Program-made: the position numbers and the translations under genes
Source: Candidatus Daviesbacteria bacterium
GTDB taxonomy: Bacteria; Patescibacteria; Microgenomatia; Daviesbacterales; UBA10151
Direction of reading: 5' to 3'
Assembly: GCA_016187025.1 (NCBI GenBank)
Contig: JACPKM010000001.1
Span: 448,072-512,071 of the forward strand
DNA length: 64,000 bases
Shown here: positions 59,778 through 64,000 of the stretch, one piece after another
Layout of the letters: the number at the start of each line of letters is the position of its first letter
Position numbering within the stretch: the stretch's first letter is position 1
The notes under the pieces: model-generated
Told to the model about the DNA's origin: nothing
The model's input: only the letters and a program-made list of their open reading frames with translations
The model's database searches: none

Positions 59778-61702
59778 TGCAAAATCATTACTTTAGTAAA
59801 TTGAGAGTAAATCTTAGTAACCTCGAATCTTTTTTTATTGGAAGAAATTCATTGCAATTATTTTTGATACTTATACCTATAGTCGCTCTAATTCAATTTT
59901 CACTGCTTAATATTATTTTAAAATATGGATTTACAGCAGATGAGTGGTTATTGCTTTTTGACTTTAATACAATTGGATCGAGCGGAGATTTTCTAGAGAG
60001 AGTTTTTGCTATTTTTCGAGCAAAAGGGATTTATACTAGTTATCAAGTTCTTTATATAGGTATACTTGCAGGTTTATTTAAAGATAATTACCAAGCATAT
60101 CAGCTAACAAATATTATTTTTAAAATCCTAGCTATTCTCTCTTTATTTCCTCTCATCGCAGTAGTTTTTAAAAGGAGATTGCTTGCTTTTTTGACTACCA
60201 TATTTTATGCACTCAGTTACTCATCAACTGGTGCTTTACAGTTTGTAGTCAAAGGAAGTGATTATCTAGCAATTTTCTTTATGAATATCTATTTATTAAC
60301 GCATTACTATTCCTTAAAGAAAAAGAGTAAATCTTTTTTATTCTTTACTGCGATTATGCTTTTTTTATCGTTTATGTTTTCACCTATAAGAATATATCCA
60401 CTCCTATTCTTTGTTGTAATATTTGAGGTTTTTGTATGGACAAGAGCTAAGGGATTTCTAGGTCTCTGGTCGGCATTCTTTAGACTAGCTGTTATACTTT
60501 CACCTTTTATAATGCTAATGCTTTTATTACCTAAAGCCACAGGTAGCTACCTGGAGGGGCCTTTAGTAATTTATAAACTTTTAACTTATGGTAATTACCA
60601 ACTCTTATTGAGCCCTTTTGCAGGCTTAGGGTATACTTTTCTTACTAATGATTACTGGCCATTATTTGGCCAAATAATTCTTGATTCTTTTAAGGAATAC
60701 TTTTTCTTTTTGCTTCGCGGTCCTATAATTTTCTACTCAGCACTTACTGTTTTAATCGGTTTTTTAATCACTAAAAGGCCAATTTTTTTTATTCTGGGGG
60801 TTATTTTGGCAAATGTAATTTTTGAAATAACCTGTTACTTTTTAATAAATAACGTAAGATTATCTAGTGGACCAAATATCAAGGGTTTTTATTTAACCAC
60901 TATCTATGCAATCTTTTTTGGATTTTTCTGTTTATCCATTGGATTTGCAAGTTTGATTGTATGGTTAAAGCACAAGCAAAATATCTTACTCCTGTCCCTT
61001 TTAGCAGGGCCATTTTTTTCTAGCATATTTCTATGGGGAACCTGGCTTATTATTGGAGATTCCCTAACCTTTAAAGAGGGAATACATTGGTATTTGATAA
61101 TTCCACCAATAGGCAGTAGCTTATTTTTAGCAAGCCTAATGGTATTAGGATTCGATAGGATTAAGAAAGTTACTAACTCGTACTTAAAATGGGTTTTAAT
61201 AACATTTTTATTTTTAACCTTACTGCCCATGTATCAAATGGGCAGTAAAGAGATTAGTACAACATTTTCATACTTACTAAGTATAGGTTATGGAGCTTCA
61301 GATCAGGAGCTAATGAAAGGTCAAGTGGAAGGATTTATCAAAGAACCTTTCGAGGGGAAACCAGCATTATTCTATTTAGATACTTCTGAAAACAACTCAG
61401 TAGACCCTTTATTTTATCCGGTAACATTAATTTCCGGATTTGATAAAAAGATGCATTTTAGAAATTGGGACATAGTAAAAGGTTGCATTGGTTTAATACT
61501 CGATAAGACTATTCTTGAAAAATCAATGGTAATGGAAGAGGGTGTTAAAGGATTCAAAGTTAGGAGTTTATGTATAGAAGACAATTTTTTTACAAGTAAT
61601 GATGAAATATTTTACAAACTGGAGAATTTTTATGCCCTTAAGTTTATAGGTAAGGACGTGTCCGATAATACAAAGAGAGTGCTTGACGATCTCAAATATT
61701 AA
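59777..61702 (+). CDS. large GT-C-like membrane protein, triplet copy 1
   Basis: A 641-residue protein with about twelve membrane segments and a soluble C-terminal part (about 505-641). The first outside loop has T-A-D-E-W-L-L-L-F-D, whose acidic pair fits a GT-C active site. F-Y-A-L-S-Y-S-S-T-G-A-L-Q and F-V-V-K-G-S-D-Y follow. It is a clear paralogue of the next two genes. I do not know a named family. I chose the ATG at 59777 (TAATG overlap with the O-methyltransferase). The in-frame ATG at 59705 would overlap that gene by 73 bases. A strong inverted repeat lies inside the gene at 61219-61247. Confidence 0.7.
   Translation: MQNHYFSKLRVNLSNLESFFIGRNSLQLFLILIPIVALIQFSLLNIILKYGFTADEWLLLFDFNTIGSSGDFLERVFAIFRAKGIYTSYQVLYIGILAGLFKDNYQAYQLTNIIFKILAILSLFPLIAVVFKRRLLAFLTTIFYALSYSSTGALQFVVKGSDYLAIFFMNIYLLTHYYSLKKKSKSFLFFTAIMLFLSFMFSPIRIYPLLFFVVIFEVFVWTRAKGFLGLWSAFFRLAVILSPFIMLMLLLPKATGSYLEGPLVIYKLLTYGNYQLLLSPFAGLGYTFLTNDYWPLFGQIILDSFKEYFFFLLRGPIIFYSALTVLIGFLITKRPIFFILGVILANVIFEITCYFLINNVRLSSGPNIKGFYLTTIYAIFFGFFCLSIGFASLIVWLKHKQNILLLSLLAGPFFSSIFLWGTWLIIGDSLTFKEGIHWYLIIPPIGSSLFLASLMVLGFDRIKKVTNSYLKWVLITFLFLTLLPMYQMGSKEISTTFSYLLSIGYGASDQELMKGQVEGFIKEPFEGKPALFYLDTSENNSVDPLFYPVTLISGFDKKMHFRNWDIVKGCIGLILDKTILEKSMVMEEGVKGFKVRSLCIEDNFFTSNDEIFYKLENFYALKFIGKDVSDNTKRVLDDLKY
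61219..61247 (+). repeat. 11-bp perfect inverted repeat within a coding sequence
   Basis: TTACTGCCCAT (61219-61229) and ATGGGCAGTAA (61237-61247) pair perfectly around a 7-base loop, in the region encoding L-P-M-Y-Q-M-G-S-K. The paralogous gene at 61736 has no such hairpin at the matching place. No T-run follows. Confidence 0.6.
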
Positions 61703-61711
61703 TCAGATAAT
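61683..61711 (+). promoter_or_regulatory. promoter for triplet copy 2
   Basis: TTGACG (61683-61688), 17 bases, GATAAT (61706-61711). Both boxes differ from consensus at one base. The ATG at 61736 follows after 24 bases, so unlike the others this transcript would carry a leader of about 17 bases, with no Shine-Dalgarno site. The -35 lies in the end of the previous gene. Confidence 0.65.
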
Positions 61712-61735
61712 CTATCAATCTAAATAGGCTAAATA

Positions 61736-63646
61736 ATGCGAGCAAGTTTTACCAAGGCTAAGGATTCTCTTTTCAATAGTTCTAAGATACTATTTATTGC
61801 CACTAGTATTCTGATATGTATCTCACAGTTCTTACTTCTAAAAATAGTTCTTAACTTCGGGCTTTCGTCGGAAGACTGGCTACTAGTATTTGATTACAAA
61901 ACAATTGGAGGGGATAGAAGTTTCTTAGATAAGCTTTCTACTATTTTTATTACAGAAGGTATTTATTCGACAACCTTTATTTTTTACATAGGTATACTTG
62001 AAAGTTTCCTAAAAGATAATTTTTTGGCTTACCAATTGACAAATATAACCTTTAAGATACTGGCTACTCTTTCCTTATTCCCCCTTATTTTAATAGTCTT
62101 TAAAAGGAAGTTACTGGCTTTTTTAACAACTTTTCTTTATGGCATCAGTTATTCCTCAACTGGAGCATTGCAGTTTGTGGTTAAGGGTACAGATTATCTG
62201 GCAATTTTTTTTATGAATATTTGTTTAATAATGTATTATTTTTCCTTTAATACAAATAGGAATCTTTTTCTCTTGTTTACTTCTGTATTGCTGTTTTTAG
62301 CTTTTATCTTCTCTCCTATCAGAATATATCCGTTTTTATTATTTATTTTTCTCTTTGAAGTGATTTTTTGGTTCGAATCTAAAGGTTTTTTTGGTTTAAT
62401 AAAAGTATTTTTTAGATTAGTTATCATATTCTCTCCTTTTATATTACTTTTAGTTTTACTCCCTAAATCTACAGGAAGTTATCTTAATGGACCATTAGTA
62501 GTATACAGTCTTTTATCTTATGGAAATTACCAGCTGTTGCTTACTCCATTTTCAGGCTTAGGCTATGCGATTTTGCCTAATGACTACTGGTCAATATTCG
62601 GTAAATTAACCCTTGATAATTTTAAGGACTATATGTCCTTCTTAATTTCAGGACCAATAATTATTTATTCAGCTTTAACTATTTTACTTGGTTTTTTGAT
62701 TTCTAAAGGTAAAGCAGCATATTGGTTTATTCTGGGAGTGATAGCCACTAATATAGTTTTTGAGATTATCTGTTACTTTTTAATAACTAATGTAAGGGGA
62801 GGCGATGGACCTAATATAAAGGGATTTTATCATATCAGCACCTATGCCATATTTCTTGGCTTTTATGTAGTATCTGTTGCTATATCAAGTCTGATTCTAT
62901 GGTTTAAAAACAAATTTAATATTTTACTCTTTGCTCTTTTTATCGGCCCCATTTTCTCCAGTATATTTTTGTGGGGTACATGGATAATTATTGGTGACAA
63001 TCTATCCTTCAAAGAAGGCATACACTGGTATTTAATAATACCACCAATTGGTACCAGTATATTTTTGGCTAGTTTAATGACACTTGGTTTTGATAGGATC
63101 AAGAGAATCGTAAATCCAAACTTAAGAACGACTTTAATAACTGGTTTATTTTTAATAATAGTGCCTATCTATTTGATAAGTAGTAAAGAAATTAATACTA
63201 CATTTACTAATTTACTAAATATAGGTTATGGGGCATCCGATATAAATGGTATGAAAAGTAAAATATTTAAGTACCTTATAAACCCTGCTGATCAAAAAAA
63301 TGCACTTTTTTATTTTGATGCCAGCGATGATTTAACCACGCCCCAACTTTTTTATCCTGTAACTGTCATGTCTGGCTTTGAGCAAAAAATGCATATTTAT
63401 AATGGGAGAATTATCGATGGTTGTGTGGGTATTATAACCGAAAAAGCCATCCTTCAAAAATCAATAACTATGAAGTATGGAGTTAAAGGATTTAATTCTA
63501 ACAGTCTATGTGTGGAAGATTCTTACGCTACCGGGATGCAACAGGTATTTTATTCCTCAGATGAATTTTACAGCTTTAAATTGAAGGATAAAAATGTAAT
63601 AGATGTTAAGGAAAATGTACTTAAAGAATTAGGATTTGACAATTAA
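61736..63646 (+). CDS. large GT-C-like membrane protein, triplet copy 2
   Basis: A 636-residue paralogue of copy 1 with the same architecture: S-S-E-D-W-L-L-V-F-D in the first outside loop, S-Y-S-S-T-G-A-L-Q, F-V-V-K-G-T-D-Y, then G-I-H-W-Y-L-I-I-P-P-I-G late in the membrane part and a soluble tail. The tail keeps Y-G-V-K-G-F and S-L-C-V-E-D (copy 1 has E-G-V-K-G-F and S-L-C-I-E-D). The acidic pair order is E-D here and D-E in copy 1. It ends with TAATG shared with copy 3. Confidence 0.7.
   Translation: MRASFTKAKDSLFNSSKILFIATSILICISQFLLLKIVLNFGLSSEDWLLVFDYKTIGGDRSFLDKLSTIFITEGIYSTTFIFYIGILESFLKDNFLAYQLTNITFKILATLSLFPLILIVFKRKLLAFLTTFLYGISYSSTGALQFVVKGTDYLAIFFMNICLIMYYFSFNTNRNLFLLFTSVLLFLAFIFSPIRIYPFLLFIFLFEVIFWFESKGFFGLIKVFFRLVIIFSPFILLLVLLPKSTGSYLNGPLVVYSLLSYGNYQLLLTPFSGLGYAILPNDYWSIFGKLTLDNFKDYMSFLISGPIIIYSALTILLGFLISKGKAAYWFILGVIATNIVFEIICYFLITNVRGGDGPNIKGFYHISTYAIFLGFYVVSVAISSLILWFKNKFNILLFALFIGPIFSSIFLWGTWIIIGDNLSFKEGIHWYLIIPPIGTSIFLASLMTLGFDRIKRIVNPNLRTTLITGLFLIIVPIYLISSKEINTTFTNLLNIGYGASDINGMKSKIFKYLINPADQKNALFYFDASDDLTTPQLFYPVTVMSGFEQKMHIYNGRIIDGCVGIITEKAILQKSITMKYGVKGFNSNSLCVEDSYATGMQQVFYSSDEFYSFKLKDKNVIDVKENVLKELGFDN
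62063..62120 (+). repeat. 58-bp direct repeat, first copy
   Basis: The 58 bases from GCTACTCT to the GCTT at 62120 are identical to 63943-64000 in the next paralogue, 1880 bases away. They encode A-T-L-S-L-F-P-L-I-L-I-V-F-K-R-K-L-L-A. Copy 1 of the triplet differs at many of these bases. Confidence 0.85.
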
Positions 63647-64000
63647 TGAAAACACTATACAAAACTAATTTACAACTTTTTCTACTTCTTATATTAATAA
63701 TTGGGGTTTCCCAGTATTTATTTTTTGGATTAGTCTTAAACTATGGATTTACTCCCGATGATTGGGGATTACTTCTCTTCTACAAAACTTTAGGAGATAA
63801 TCCTTTATCTCAAATACCATATGTTTGGTCTGTAAAAGGAGCTTATACTACTGGGCCGATATATTTTATTGGCATTCTAAATGATTTCTTTGGTTTAAAT
63901 TACCAGGCCTATCAAATAACTAATATTGTTTTAAAAACCTTAGCTACTCTTTCCTTATTCCCCCTTATTTTAATAGTCTTTAAAAGGAAGTTACTGGCTT
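63646..64000 (+). CDS. large GT-C-like membrane protein, triplet copy 3 (cut by the window end)
   Basis: The ATG at 63646 overlaps the stop of copy 2 (TAATG) and the frame stays open to the last base of the window, about 118 residues. The start reads M-K-T-L-Y-K-T-N-L, a first helix follows, then F-T-P-D-D-W-G-L-L-L-F-Y in the outside loop, matching the acidic pair of the other two copies, and Y-Q-A-Y-Q-I-T-N-I. The last 58 bases are identical to copy 2. The 3' part lies outside the window, so intactness is unknown. Confidence 0.72.
   Translation, partial: MKTLYKTNLQLFLLLILIIGVSQYLFFGLVLNYGFTPDDWGLLLFYKTLGDNPLSQIPYVWSVKGAYTTGPIYFIGILNDFFGLNYQAYQITNIVLKTLATLSLFPLILIVFKRKLLA
63943..64000 (+). 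repeat. 58-bp direct repeat, second copy
   Basis: Identical to 62063-62120. The identity runs to the last base of the window, so the real repeat may be longer. Confidence 0.85.

Noticed and set aside
1..64000. tRNA, rRNA, insertion sequences and prophage genes
   Set aside because: No cloverleaf-like gaps, rRNA-like sequence, transposase or phage protein motifs were seen. Every kilobase is taken up by glycan-related genes.

Overview
The window is one continuous cell-surface polysaccharide locus from an AT-rich bacterium (roughly one third G+C, judged by eye). I read it as a candidate phylum radiation (Patescibacteria) genome, most like the Microgenomates group. That assignment is inference. 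It rests on the very large number of GT-C-type membrane glycosyltransferases, a DUF5667-type exported protein, near absence of Shine-Dalgarno sites, and many starts that sit 6-8 bases after a -10 box. The genetic code looks standard: TGA ends many intact genes. No tRNA, rRNA, CRISPR array, insertion sequence or replication gene is visible, and no gap between genes exceeds 300 bases (the longest is 142).

Layout. 1-4825: a small membrane protein, then rmlA-rmlB-rmlC-rmlD (dTDP-L-rhamnose) and a gmd-like dehydratase. 4876-18633: GT2 enzymes, two of them fused to membrane modules (GtrA; GT39-like), two GT-C proteins, and four tandem paralogues of the PTPS-related, YfhO-like membrane family. 18635-29126: a MOP flippase, a 1190-residue deacetylase-fold/GT-C fusion, an ArnT-like and a GT87-like transferase, a small anchored protein, and a reverse-strand relative of the fusion's membrane half. 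29269-34917: four GT2, one GT4 and a GT87-like gene, tightly overlapped. 34904-43773: a tandem array of ArnT/PMT-like transferases, one lacking its N-terminal half. 43778-50028: GT2, GT4, PIG-V-like GT-C, a second flippase, GT2, GT4. 50061-59777: sugar tailoring, with a plant-like GDP-mannose 3,5-epimerase, GT2, a broken HD hydrolase, an epimerase-methyltransferase-GT2 triple fusion, another epimerase, a DUF5667-like protein, a C-methyltransferase, a reverse-strand GT2 and a sugar O-methyltransferase. 59777-64000: three tandem large GT-C paralogues, the last cut by the window end.

How it fits together (inference): nucleotide-sugar enzymes supply rhamnose, GDP-mannose-derived sugars, GDP-L-galactose or gulose, and methylated or branched sugars. 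Cytoplasmic GT2 and GT4 enzymes build lipid-linked glycans and polyprenyl-phosphate sugars. The flippases export them. More than twenty GT-C proteins then add sugars outside the membrane.

Most notable: ten promoters of form -35 / 17-18 bp / -10 / 6-8 bp / start codon, predicting leaderless transcripts even inside gene clusters; the GME homologue with all four known catalytic residues at a constant offset; the triple fusion with a degenerate GT2 domain; a GC-rich palindromic repeat inserted in frame in a membrane protein; a tiny reverse-strand relic resembling the VIT1/CCC1 family; and a nearly exact 58-bp repeat between the last two paralogues.
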